The notes beneath the pieces were generated by a model. That model had not been told where the DNA came from. It saw only the letters and a program-made list of their open reading frames with translations, and did not search any database. This document shows, piece by piece, positions 17,038 to 28,695 of a DNA stretch of 64,000 bases. Origin of the DNA: Acanthochlamys bracteata (lineage: Eukaryota; Streptophyta; Magnoliopsida; Pandanales; Velloziaceae); assembly GCA_019914995.1 (NCBI GenBank), contig CM034126.1:11599001-11663000 (forward strand). Reading direction: 5' to 3'. Position 1 is the first letter of the stretch, and the number at the start of each line of letters is the position of its first letter. The position numbers and the translations under genes were made by a program.

Positions 17038-19770
17038 ATGATCCTTTCTCTTCTTTTTCACCAAACTATGATTCTCCGCCCATCCTCCACCACCGGCGCC
17101 GCCACCGCCGTTATCTGCCGTCACCGTTCCTTCTCCGTAGCCTCAGAGATCATCACCACTACCACTGCTCCTTCTTCTCCCCTCTTGTCACGTGCTGCAG
17201 AGATCCTCTCGTTCCCAAACTGGGCACACAATCCAGAACTCTCTTCTCTCGTTCCTTCTCTTCTCACCCCTCGCCACGTCTCACATTTAATCGAATCTGT
17301 ACGTAATCCGTTCACCGCCGTTGATTTTCTTCGTTACCTTTCTACTAAACACTCTTTTATTCCTTCTACTTCCGTTCACCTCTCTCTTCTCCGTCGTCTT
17401 CTCGCCGCTAACCTTCTCTCTGCTGCTGATCGCGCTCGTGTTTCTGCTCTCCGTTCGTGTTCTTCTCAGGATGAGATTTTGCGGACTATCGAAATTCTGG
17501 AGAGAATTTGTGTCGAGAATCCCGAGTTCGTATTCGGTCTTTATACGTACAATGCTTTGTTTATTCAGTTGGGAAAGTTGAATTTGGTTGGGCATGTTGT
17601 CAGATTCTACAAGAGAATGCTTGTGAGCAGAGCACGGCCGAGTTTGCTGAGTTTTAATACCGTGATTAATGCTTTGTGTAAGGTTGGGAAGGTTAGGGAT
17701 GCTGGGGTGGTGGTCACTAGGTTGATTCAGTGTGGTTTGCAGCCAGACACATTTACCTACACATCGTTGATTCTCGGGCATTGCAGGAATTGTGATCTTG
17801 GATCCGCTTTTTTTATTTTCGATTGGATGGTTAGGAAGAGATGCTCACCAAATTCGGTCACGTATTCAACTCTAATGAATGGTTTGTGTGACAATGGAAG
17901 AGTGGATGAAGCTTTGGATTTGATGAAGGAGATGGTGGAGTGCGGAGTGGAGCCGACAGTGTACACTTATACTTTGCCAATCACTTCACTTTGCATAGCT
18001 GGTCGGATCAGTGAAGCTTTTGCACTGGTTGATGATTTGAGGAGGAGAGGGTGCCGCCCGAATGTCCAGACATATACTGCATTGATTAGTGGAGTTTCCA
18101 GGTCAAATGTGCTTGAGCTGGGAATCGGGTTCTTTCTGAAGATGTTTTTGGATGGTTTGGTGCCTAATACTGTTACTTGTAATGCCCTCATCAATGGGTT
18201 GTGTGGAAATGGGAAGTTTTGGGTAGCATTGGGGGTGTTTGATCAAATGGATAAGTGGGGTTGCTCCCAAAATACACAGACTTGCAATGAAATTCTAAGA
18301 GGGCTATGCTCGATTGGTCATGTGGAAAGAGCAATGTTTTATTTCCATAAGATGATCGAAGCAGGTCCTTTTCCAGATCAAGTGACATACAACAGTCTTA
18401 TAAATGGGTACTGCAAAGCTGGGAATCTGAAGAATGCCATTCGACTTGTAGAGTTGATGAAGGGGGGTGGGTGGCATCCGGATGAGTGGACTTACACTGA
18501 GCTCATTTGTGGATACTGTAAAATTGGAGAGCTGGACTCAGCTTGTAAGATGCTTAATGAGATGATTGAATGTGGTTTGGAACCAAACAAGGTCACATAC
18601 ACTGCTCTTATAGATGGACACTGTAAAAATGGGAAGCTGGATGTTGCTCTATCATTACTAAGAAGGATGATGGAAGTTGGCTGTGAGCCGACACTGCAGA
18701 CTTTTAATGCTTTAATGAATGGTTTCTCGAAGGATAGTCGTCTTGTGGAAGCAGAAGAGCTTTTCCGCGAATTGATTGAGCAGAACCATTTGCCCAATGT
18801 TATCACTTATACTACACTAGTCGATGCAATGTGTAGGAACGGATCTACTTCTAAGGCAATACAACTCATTGATGAAATGGTAAAGCAAAATTGTGCCCCA
18901 AACTTGCACACTTATAGTGCTCTTGTGCATGGATTGTGTCAGGAAGGCAAAACTGAGGAGGCTGTGAAATTGCTGTATGAAGTAGAACAAAAGGGTTTAA
19001 CTCCTGATGAGGTAATATATACTTCCATAATAGATGGTCATGTAATGTTCGGAAGGCTAGATCTAGCTTTTTCTTTCTTGAAGAGAATGGTTGCTGCTGG
19101 TTGTAAACCTAACCACCGAACTTATGGTTTTTTGCTCAAAGGCTTACAGAAAGAACGTGACTTGATGGTGGAAAAAGTTGGAGCTGTGCCGGATGCAGTA
19201 TCTCCTTGTGTTGTAGTTGACAAAGTTATTGATATTGATATCACTTGTAATTTGTTAATTAGGTTACAGGACTTAGGAAGCGAGTTAGTACAAGATGCCT
19301 ACAACACTCTTATAAGTGGTCTATGTACAGATGGATTTTGGAATGAAGCCTATCAGTTGGTTGGGAATATGGTGGATCAGGGCTTGTCTTCAAATGCAAA
19401 ATCTTCTTCTTCCTTGCTAATAGCTGCTTCTAAGCATTCTAAGATTGACCTTGCATTAGAAATATTGGATGCTATGTTTGGAAGGGGCTTAAAGCCTTGT
19501 CTATTTGGTTACCAGACATTGATCTGTGCACTCTGCAGTGTTGGAAAGGCTGAAGAAGGCAAGAAAATATTTGACAGCATTCTTCTGCAGCAATTTAGTC
19601 CTGATGAAGTGGTATGGACAATCCTCATTGATGGACTGTTAAGGGTAGGAGAGCACCAACTATGCATGGATTTTCTTCATGTTATGGAAGCAAGGAATTG
19701 CATCCCAACCTTGCAGACCTATGCTATGCTGGAAAGAGAAGTTTCCAAAGACAGGAGGGATTCCATGTGA
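17038..19770 (+). CDS. P-class pentatricopeptide repeat protein (At5g65560-like)
   Basis: An intronless 910-codon ORF, as usual for plant PPR genes. From about residue 165 to the end I count roughly 19-20 tandem 35-residue motifs of the pure P type. The helix A pattern (TYNALINGLCK, VTYTALIDGHC, ITYTTLVDAMC) recurs every 35 residues, typically after a Pro. There is no E, DYW or SMR domain, so an editing deaminase role is unlikely; P-class proteins bind organelle RNA and stabilise, splice or translate it. The N terminus is Ser/Thr/Arg-rich and fits a mitochondrial or plastid presequence. The ORF opens at 17038, but ATG at 17068 (MILRPSSTT) is an equally good start. Overall order resembles Arabidopsis At5g65560; orthology not tested. 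A diverged region around residues 705-755 interrupts the repeats. Confidence 0.9.
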   Translation: MILSLLFHQTMILRPSSTTGAATAVICRHRSFSVASEIITTTTAPSSPLLSRAAEILSFPNWAHNPELSSLVPSLLTPRHVSHLIESVRNPFTAVDFLRYLSTKHSFIPSTSVHLSLLRRLLAANLLSAADRARVSALRSCSSQDEILRTIEILERICVENPEFVFGLYTYNALFIQLGKLNLVGHVVRFYKRMLVSRARPSLLSFNTVINALCKVGKVRDAGVVVTRLIQCGLQPDTFTYTSLILGHCRNCDLGSAFFIFDWMVRKRCSPNSVTYSTLMNGLCDNGRVDEALDLMKEMVECGVEPTVYTYTLPITSLCIAGRISEAFALVDDLRRRGCRPNVQTYTALISGVSRSNVLELGIGFFLKMFLDGLVPNTVTCNALINGLCGNGKFWVALGVFDQMDKWGCSQNTQTCNEILRGLCSIGHVERAMFYFHKMIEAGPFPDQVTYNSLINGYCKAGNLKNAIRLVELMKGGGWHPDEWTYTELICGYCKIGELDSACKMLNEMIECGLEPNKVTYTALIDGHCKNGKLDVALSLLRRMMEVGCEPTLQTFNALMNGFSKDSRLVEAEELFRELIEQNHLPNVITYTTLVDAMCRNGSTSKAIQLIDEMVKQNCAPNLHTYSALVHGLCQEGKTEEAVKLLYEVEQKGLTPDEVIYTSIIDGHVMFGRLDLAFSFLKRMVAAGCKPNHRTYGFLLKGLQKERDLMVEKVGAVPDAVSPCVVVDKVIDIDITCNLLIRLQDLGSELVQDAYNTLISGLCTDGFWNEAYQLVGNMVDQGLSSNAKSSSSLLIAASKHSKIDLALEILDAMFGRGLKPCLFGYQTLICALCSVGKAEEGKKIFDSILLQQFSPDEVVWTILIDGLLRVGEHQLCMDFLHVMEARNCIPTLQTYAMLEREVSKDRRDSM

Positions 19771-22700
19771 GTTCCTAATTGCGATGTGATTTCAAACTTG
19801 CTGTGGTACTTTACAATAGACGGTTGAAAGATAGGTTTGAATGATGAGACATCCATGATCTGCTAGGTGGACAGAACTCCAGTCCGACACCAACGTCTTT
19901 CTGAGCCAAGGCCTGTACGTGTGACAAATACTGAATGTAAAAAATCTCTTGTTTTTGTCGGTGGCTCCTTTCTTGTATCTGGAGAGATTGTGTCGTCTGA
20001 TCCTGAGCAGTATCAGGATTCCTTTCTTGGAGTGAAAACGTAAGCTCTGAAGTCTTTTCTATTCCTCTTTCTTTTGTGTTATTAGCATGCCTCTTCTTTT
20101 ATGCCTTTACTTGACCTATGGATCTCAATGTGTCTTCAGCTGATCGTCCCAGCAAATGTCATGGGGTTTGAGATCAGAATCGGCAGGAAGGACCACCTAT
20201 TGAGATCTACAAGGTACAATAGATTCAAGTTTCTTCCATTCTAGCTTTCGTATCTTCATCGATATTATGTGAAAGTAATTCACTAATATGCTGAAATGGT
20301 ACATCATATAGTTTTTTGCTAACACTCATAGTCATATGCATAGACACCTTGCCTTTAAAGCACAATGTGCGCGATTATATATAGGTATCTTTAAAGTCAG
20401 TGTGCTAAAAAACAGGTTAGTATCTAGCTGTCAACTGAAGAATATGGACTATGTCTTCTATCTCGTCAAAGATTTTACATTAGATTTGATTTCTTGTGAC
20501 TGTTTTTGTCTCATTTAAAATAATCCAACACAAAATCACAATTACTGAAGCAACCTAGAGCTTCAGAAGATATAGTATCCTCCCAGATTTAGGCACAATT
20601 GGTATTGGGGTGTGGTGGGTAAAAAGAGAAGCCTGAACGAGATACTTCTTAATATGTCTTTACTCAAAAGAGAAGTCCGAGCAAATGATGCCTTAGACTA
20701 TTGAAAGAGACTAAAATCAATATTAGACAATTTGGTTTGGAACTTCTTCTAGTGCTCGAGCAATTGTGCATATTGCAACTCCAACTTGATTGATATTATG
20801 ACTGGTTAAAATTAGGAGTGCTATATAATCTTGGTTAGGAAATAAGAATCTGGTGATCGTGTGGACCATCTTTGCGTTATGGCATTTCTAGTAGCATTGT
20901 AACTATACAATGGGAGAAATTATACGAAACAGGAGGAACACCGTACAAGTAACTCTTAACATCATTCATTTATAATCCAAAACTACATCCCTCTATAAAC
21001 AATGAATGTATGTTTAATAAACCTCAATTCTAGACTCCTAATAAAACCGTGATAACTCTTTTTATAATAAATCTTTATACTACAGATATCCAAGAATTCC
21101 TGACAAATAAAATTGTTTTGTAATGTAATAATAATTGGAAAATATATTCTTTATTATTGTTGCCCAGCGATGACGAGCATTTGTCTTTGTTGAATTATTA
21201 TTAGTGGCCATGAATTGTACATGATATAAGCAATGAAAAGATTTGATGTTAACATTGAGTCGAACAGTGGATCAAATAATTGGACTTGGCTAAAGCACTA
21301 GAACTGAACATACTCTCTTAAGTCGAAAGTAAAAGTGATTTGTTTAAGTTAAGATGCCATGCCTTCATGGTGATATTCAAATCATGCAACATGGTGCCAA
21401 CAAGAGAAAGCACTTTATGATACTATCCGATACTAAGAAAATTGGTCTATTGCTTATTGTCTGGTGATTGCTTGATTTGAAACTTACACTTGGTAGATAT
21501 GAAGCTAATGGGATAACTCAACATCCTCATTTGCAGCATCATCATCCATTTTGTCCTATGAGACTTAGATTCGGTAAAAGGTGGAGGTAGTAGGTCTGAA
21601 CAAGTTTCCATATTTATGTTTTCATCCGCGCTTTTAAGGTTCTCACAGTTTCCTTGCATGTCGTTCATTATGGTCGTCCTTCATATTCTTCATATCAAAT
21701 GATGAGGTGAATTGAGAAGCTTCCTAATTGATTGTGACCTTCTGTATTGCATATTAAGTCCAAATTGTATCATTCTTATTCATCAGATCCTGCAAAAACT
21801 GAAACATAACAAGCTTTCATTCTCTCAAAAGCATGATTTTTATTTGTAAAATCATCATCTACTCTTTCTCACTCCCCTTCTTGTGAAATGTGGTAGGTTT
21901 TTGCAGCTAATTCTAATCATCGTAATGTATTATTCGACTTAATTACTTGTAGAATTGAAATACAATGAGAAATGGTCCTAATCAGACCTTGTTTCTCAAT
22001 TTATTTATACTAAAAGGGAGTGTTGTTTCTCATGAATTTTATACTAAAAGGGAGCCTTATATTTGGTCTTGTTATAAGAGTTTAGGTTGATAAGAATTTC
22101 AGAATGGAGCATACTCACAGTTTTGACTAATATAGATTGTTGCGTGCAAAACAAATCTACTCTAGTGACATAAGTAATTTTTTCAGTCAATTATCAAACT
22201 TGTTTGTTATTATATACAATGTTTAAGTTCTTGGAGTGTGCATCAGAATATTTGCCCTCTCAAGTCTCACCTTTTACAAGTCATGTGCACCTAAAACCTG
22301 TCATGATGGACAGGAAATGGCATCTAAAAACTTTGGTTGGATGAACATGTCTTTGATTTTCCTTTGGCCTGTCGTAGTACTGTGTTATGACACAACTTAG
22401 GTTACAATATCCAAAATTATGACTGCATATTAATATGGCCTCAGCTTGCACATGTCAACCTCCGAAACGTCTTCCATTGAGTAAATCCGTAGTCTCGCTG
22501 CTCCTCTAATTCTCTTAATGACTGCTTAAATTAACAAGAGTTTATGCTACTGAAGTCAGATGCCCCATTTGTCTCCCTAGATGGACCACGTCTTTTTTTC
22601 ATTGTTCACAGATGGCAAACGTCTTTGTGGCAACACTGTGGTTGCTGAATTTGCTTTGCTCCAAATCTAAGATGTGTTATTTGCTTGAGCACACATGGAG

Positions 22701-24051
22701 CCATTTGGCCCACTGAAAGCGCTTGATTCCTCATGGTTTAGCCTTCAGTAACTAGCTGACATTGAATAAGTTTGACTCAACTCCAGCTACTATTCATTTG
22801 TTTGTTCGAGCTCTGTACATCATTCATATTCTTTATTTGGTGATGTAGTCCTTGACTCAACTCCCCTGGTTCCACTCATGGTTGGCGTCTCTTTATCCGC
22901 ATTATTTCCTGCTTATATATATGGCTAACACACCATAATCTTCTCAAAAAAGTTTGCATTATATTATTTTCATATGATGATTTCTCCAGGATACTTTTTT
23001 TAAGAAATTATTGGTATTATTTGAATGCCTCATATTGGATTGTTCCTATTTCTTTTTTGCTGCATCACTTATTTGCCACTATGATTTCTGTACCTCATGT
23101 TGCCTATTCCAAATTCAGGTTTGAATCTGCGTTATGGAGTAATTTCATACAGGTCTCCACTCATACGTCTTGTACTGACATAGCTTCTTCTGTCATTCTT
23201 ACAGCATCAAGATTCTTTTTGTCAATCACTAAATTGTATTTACAAATCGTAAGAACAAGAAAATTTTGGTGATATCATCATATAGAAAAAAGTGTAGTGC
23301 AATAAATTTGTTGTCATTAGTTATGAGGAAATAAGTTAGATAGCAATCAGTAGGTACACAGATTGGCAAGCTACGGCTAAATGTGCATACAATTTTTTTT
23401 ACATCTAGAACAGGATACTTTTCATTTTCCATTGATTTAATGTAACTTTTGTGTATCCACCAACTGGAAATTGTTATAGGGAAGTGTACTGTTCACCCAT
23501 TCTAGGGAAGGAGGAAGTTGTCATATGCAGCATAATTCAATGATTATATAATTTCTACTGGTTGTTACATGCATATTTTGGGACGGCCAGAACATTACTT
23601 TGTTGATAAGGTAAATTTTAGTGACGGTTGTAAAGCAATTCATATTTGTAGTGTACATCAAGTTTTCAAGTGAAATTACTTTCACCTCTGGGCTGTAGAT
23701 GATTACAAGGGTTGAATTTTATCGTTATGGTTAATCAAAGGGCTGAGTGAAAGTACTTAAAAAAATATTTTTTTAAATATAAAGTTTTTTATTTTATTCA
23801 AAAATAATAAGATTTTGTGATGTAAAATTTTTTATATTCTTAAAATTTTAAATATGTGAATTATTATAAAAAATTAATTAAACATCTAAAATTAAAAAGT
23901 TGAAAAGTATTTTTTGTAAAAAACAATGCAAAACTGCAACCCAAGCCAGCTTTGGTGCGTCAATATTTCAATAGCAACTCTTGAGAATTGTCTTGATCGT
24001 AGATTACAATATCTCTAATTCCAAATGAAACTTTAGTCGTCGGACATTAGG

Positions 24052-24305
24052 CCGTTTGAAAGTGCGTTTTCCGACAAAATTTAGTCGTAACAATTTTATT
24101 TTATTTTATATTTTTTAATTAATTTTATAATATTTTATACAATTTATTTAAAGTTTTATAAAATATTAAAAAATTTTATATTATAAATTCTTATTATTAA
24201 TTATTTTTATTATTTTTTAAATAAAAAAATATATTTTATTTTTTAAAATAGGATTAAAATAATTTTTTAAAAAAATTTATTTCAAAATCACTTACAAATG
24301 CTTCC
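24052..24305. mobile_element. AT-rich palindromic MITE (CGTTTG ends)
   Basis: Left end CCGTTTGAAAGTGCGTTTT; right end (reverse complement) GAAGCATTTGTAAGTGATTT, weakly matching. The interior is almost entirely A and T. Same style as 24629-24859. Confidence 0.4.
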
Positions 24306-24628
24306 ATCGTCCATAACCAAATTGATTATATTAGGCCATGTTTATGATATATAAAAAAAAGTTTTTAAGAAAATTTATAGTTTTTTCAAAAAATTATAAT
24401 TATTTTAACATATAATTTATTTATATTAACAAAATTTTTAAATCTTTTTTAAGTATTCTTTATAATTGTTTTATATTTAAAAAAAAAATTAAAAGCTTTA
24501 AAATTGTCCATAGAAGACTTTGCAAATATTGTCCAAAGTAAGCTGAAAGATTTTTCGGAAAGGTTGTAACAAAGAACAACTATTGATGTCATCTCCTAAT
24601 AATACAAAGCCGACTACTTAGGCGTAGG

Positions 24629-24859
24629 CGTTTGAAAGTGTTTATAAAATATAATTTTTTTAGAATAAAAAATATTTTTTTTAAAAAATAAAATTTATTT
24701 TTTATTTAAAATAATAATAATAATATATAATAAAAAAATTTTATATATAGAATTTTTTTATATTTTCTAAATTTTTAATTAAATCTTATTTATAAAATAT
24801 ATATTAAAAAATATAAATTAAAAATTAAAAAAAACGTTTAGAAAATGATTTTCCAAACG
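24629..24859. mobile_element. AT-rich palindromic MITE (CGTTTG ends)
   Basis: Left end CGTTTGAAAGTGTTTATAAA; right end (reverse complement) GCGTTTGGAAAATCATTTTC. The left end is nearly identical to the inverted right ends of the elements at 14603-14820 and 40165-40395, which supports one dispersed family. Confidence 0.5.
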
Positions 24860-25750
24860 CACCCCTAGTGGGAAGTAGAGAAATCAGCTTCATTTCTAAA
24901 AATATTAATGCTAAATTTGAAATGAAATGTATAACTTGAGTTAGTGTATGTTTACTTAGGAGGTAAAGTGAGTAAATTTGAATTTTTAGAAAGTGAATTT
25001 AAAAAATTAAATTAAAAATTAAAAATATTTAATAAAAAAATAAAATTTTATATTAATTTTATATTAATAGTAAGTTTTAAAACTAAATTATTAAAACTTT
25101 TGATAAAAAAATTTATTTAATTTATTTATTTATTTTATACTAAAATTGAATTTGAAAAAGTAAAATTTGAGACTCCAACAAAAATTTTGGCTATGATAGT
25201 TGGACTTATTGAGTAAGTTATTTGATGCAGTATTGTCAGATTTGAACGGACCGGATTCGATCGAAAATTGATGATCCGTCCGTCGTTTCGGATTGAGTCG
25301 CTCATTTAACGAATTACTGACGAGAGGCAATAAAAATAGTGATCAAAAAGCAGTTCGATACCGTGTGTGTGCAGAAGCAGACGCGGCAACGATCACTGCT
25401 GAATAAGTCTTCTTCTTCCACAATCTCCTTCGCCCTCCCGCTTTTATCGACACCGGTATTACTTCTGTGGCGGTACCAACATAAGCTTTATTGAAGAAAG
25501 TTTTCATAATACTTTCTAACGTCTTGAAAAATAAATTAAAAAGTTCCTAAATATAACATATATTATTTCGTAGTGCCACTTTTTCAAAACACTTTTTCTT
25601 ATTATGCGTCATGATTAAATTTGATTAGAAACATTTCACCAACCCACCAAGTAGTAACTTTTGGCTTCATTCAAACAATGAGCAACAATCCACTAGTACT
25701 GCCTGCTAGATTGTATCACCATCAAGGCATCAACAGTGAAGTCTATCTTT

Positions 25751-25757
25751 TATAAAT
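25751..25757 (+). promoter_or_regulatory. Candidate TATA box of the CASP-like gene
   Basis: TATAAAT follows a T-rich run about 270 bases upstream of the CASP-like ATG at 26027. If used, the leader would be roughly 245 bases and would start inside or after a 64-codon open frame at 25756. Position-based inference only. Confidence 0.35.
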
Positions 25758-26026
25758 GAAGGAATCATCAACACAGTCTTTCCCACCTATTGAAAAACGA
25801 AAAGAAAAGAAAAGAAAAAGACCCTTAACCCTAGGATGTCTTTTTCTGATAGCAAACCATTTATTGCTGATTACTTCCCCACCTCACTCTCCTCCAAGTT
25901 TTCCCAAACCCGAAATCATTACAATTCACATTACTATCTTTGGTGATTAGGTAACAAAACTAGCAAAGATTGTAAGTAGAGTGCTTCTTGTTGTTGTTGG
26001 TATTGCTGGTATTGTGTTTGTGAGAA

Positions 26027-27941
26027 ATGAGATCTGTAGGAGTGAGTCCACGGAATGTGTCAGCGTCGAATGGAAGTAGTCATGGTGGTGGGAAATTGAA
26101 GACAGTAGAGAGGAGAGTGAAGATTGGAGAGCTGGTGTTGAGATGTGTTGTTTTTGGGCTTGGAGCTGTTGCTACTGTTCTGGTGGCTACTGACTCACAG
26201 GTTAGAGAAATTTTCTCTGTGAGGAAGAAGGCAAGGTTCACTGACATGAAGGCTCTGGTGTAAGTCCTCTAGATACACTTTATCTTTCAAATAGGTGAGC
26301 TTTTGTTTAAATGTTTTTGGTGTTCTAATGGTTTTTATGTGGTACAGGTTTCTGGTAATAGCTAATGGAATAGCAGCTGGGTATAGTTTGGTACAAGGGT
26401 TGAGGTGTGTGGTGAGCATGTTTAAAGGTTGTGCGCTATTCAGCAAACCACTGGCATGGGCTATCTTCTCCTTTGATCAGGTAATACTTAAATGTTTTTC
26501 AATAGATGTCCTTGTTTGTGGTTTAGTTTCTCGAGTTGCAACGAATTGAAAGGTTACACTCTGTGTAGCCTATGTTTGGGCCATAGTCGCTAGCCAAGCT
26601 ATATAATACTGGAAGAGTTGCAACAGGGATAATCAGTTCACCGGGGAGTAGAACCCACTATATCAAAGGACTAGTGAGCTTCTTGCACATTCCGTCCATC
26701 CATGGACAAGGTTTCCTTTGTGCTATACCCTTCATATATATATTATAATGAATTTACATCTCTGTTTATGGTATGCATTGGACTTGTCCTGGATGCTAAC
26801 AGCGGATATTGCCCTACCATTGGAAAAAGAAATAGCCCCAATTATGAATTAGCCAATGGACTGTCAGCATTGACCTAATATCTTTTACATTTTCACTAGT
26901 TCCTTTTATCTGTACAAGATGGCAACAATCTTTGAATCTGGGCTATGAGGATATAGCAGAAAGAATTAAATTTGTGTTATTTGCAGAGATCTGCCTAAAT
27001 TTATCATAAAGATGTATTATTCTGTTCTTTAATTTTAATAATTAACAATGAGTTTATACACCTATAAACTTATAGACAGACATACAACTACTATAATTAA
27101 CTCGCTTGTGCAACAACTGATTGAGAGCAAATGCTTCTACACTCGATTTCTTTGGCTTGTTCTGTAATTCAAGATGCATTTAATACGTGTTGAATCTTTT
27201 TTCTCATGGCTGCCTTAGGTGCATACAAACATGTCTGGACGATCCTGGTGTTTCCATATCCATAAATAGTTTCCTGTACTGTTGGATACATACTACTTTA
27301 TTGATTACTCTTTATTGGACCCACATGCCCTCGGGCTTAGCAGATAGGTTCACTTTGTGGTAATGTGGTTTTGTGCTACATCCTACTGCACCCCTGTGAA
27401 TTTTAACTTTTAAGCAGATCAATCTACTCCAATAATCCAACTGTTCAATAGTTTAAGCAAATATACTTGTGAACGCTCCAGTTGACCAAATTTTTGAGCA
27501 GGAATCTTATCACTTCAGTGTCATGTAAACCCTGTAATAGGCGGTAGATAAGTTCGTGACTGTGTTCATCAACTCTAAATTAACTCATTTGTGGAAGGCA
27601 TTCAACAGTTTCTTAGTCATGTTTTGGTTTCGTGACTCTGCTACAATATACTTGATAACGATGACTGTTGCTATCATGCTTTACAGGTAATGGCTTACTT
27701 GACGCTGGCAGCAGTAGCAGCAGCTACAGAATCAGCGGTCCTTGGACAGTCTGGACAACCGCAATTCCAATGGATGAAAATATGCAATCTGTACGGAAAG
27801 TTCTGCACTCGAGTAGGTGAAGGCCTCGTAAGTGCAGTTATTGCAAGCCTCTGCATGGTAGCACTTGCTAGTGTTTCTGCCTTCAATCTCTTCCGCTTGT
27901 ACAACACAAAAAACAACAAAATGGGTGGCGGATATTGGTAG
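26027..27941 (+). CDS. CASP-like membrane protein (CASPL2 type)
   Basis: A four-transmembrane MARVEL-fold protein of the Casparian strip membrane domain protein-like family; such proteins form plasma-membrane platforms. Exons are 26027-26259, 26348-26480 and 27687-27941, in frame for 206 aa. Residues 1 to about 32 are a polar cytosolic tail. Membrane segments start near [51 protein letters not shown] and [18 protein letters not shown]. The DMKALVFLV entry to TM2 with FSFDQVMAYL before TM3 and the extracellular [12 protein letters not shown] cysteines are family features seen in group 2 CASPLs. The subfamily (2A, 2B or 2C) is not resolved here. Its position beside SERP1 has no obvious meaning. 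Confidence 0.88.
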
Positions 27942-28695
27942 ACTATTCTGTATGAAAAATCATAGCACCCATGAGTAGAAGCATGTTTGTGATCTGTTAA
28001 CATTTAACAAGTATGAATCAAGGCATCTTTTGAGATGAAGCTTCCTTAAGAAACTTGTACGGCTTTATTTCATGAGATGAGCATCTTGTACATAGGATGC
28101 AATGAAGTGTCAAGTGTTGTGTATGTAAATTGTATGGTCTTATGTTGTGATATTTTGTAACCTTGAAACCATTAAACTGATATCTTGGTCTCATTTATAC
28201 TGTTATGTAAGTTATTTGGTATTACTTCTATTTAAGGCTAACATGTTGGTTTCTATTTGCCGAACTGCCGTGACCAAAACGCGTTGACGGTCAAGCTCGG
28301 CGCTACTTTCATATGAAAAGTAAATTCACAAAACAAATTAATAAAAAAGATAAACAGATATCAGTCTTTAAAGAGGTAGATAACCGCCTAAAATATTATT
28401 AGCAGAAAAGGGCCGGTAAAGGTATAGTCACGGCAAAGTAAAGCTACTCCTTCTAATGTTGCAATTAATTATTCTTATAACGGGATGGTGTTCAAATAAT
28501 AATTTTTGGAGGACTAGTAATTTGATAAATTTAACTTTATAGGCCTAACTCGAATTAAGCATTCACTATCAAATAATGATAAATGGATCGATGTATATAC
28601 TAATTCAAAGGAGAGAGATCTAAAATTCTCGAGCGTGTTCCGGAGATCGAGCTCTGAAGAATTTCTTTGTTGTCTGCAAGATTTCATACGAAAAG
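27942..28695. other. CASPL 3' UTR and SERP1 promoter/leader
   Basis: The 3' UTR reaches about 28200 with T-rich polyadenylation-like sequence. The rest is an upstream region containing an ATATGAAAAGTAAATTC stretch and ends in the SERP1 5' leader (about 28600-28695). No ORF of note. Confidence 0.4.

Larger units (their letters stand above)
19771..25750. other. Gene-poor AT-rich spacer
   Basis: The first few hundred bases are the PPR 3' UTR. A frame at about 19866-20042 stays open for 58 codons without an ATG and without recognisable similarity. From 20.2 to 23.7 kb I see only short chance ORFs. From 23.75 to 25.15 kb the sequence is extremely AT-rich and made of several MITE-like repeats with CGTTTG ends. 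No gene is supported. Confidence 0.5.

Noticed and set aside
16906-17781. Minus-strand ORFs across the 5' part of the PPR gene
   Set aside because: Antisense shadows of an intact 910-codon PPR frame; no recognisable domain.
22250-23470. Short ORFs of 67-83 codons in the PPR/CASPL spacer
   Set aside because: Hydrophobic or low-information translations with no domain, no splice-supported extension and no codon bias.
25756-25950. 64-codon ORF upstream of the CASP-like gene
   Set aside because: Lysine-rich low-complexity sequence overlapping the candidate TATA box, so it would lie at or before the transcript start; no support as a gene or uORF.
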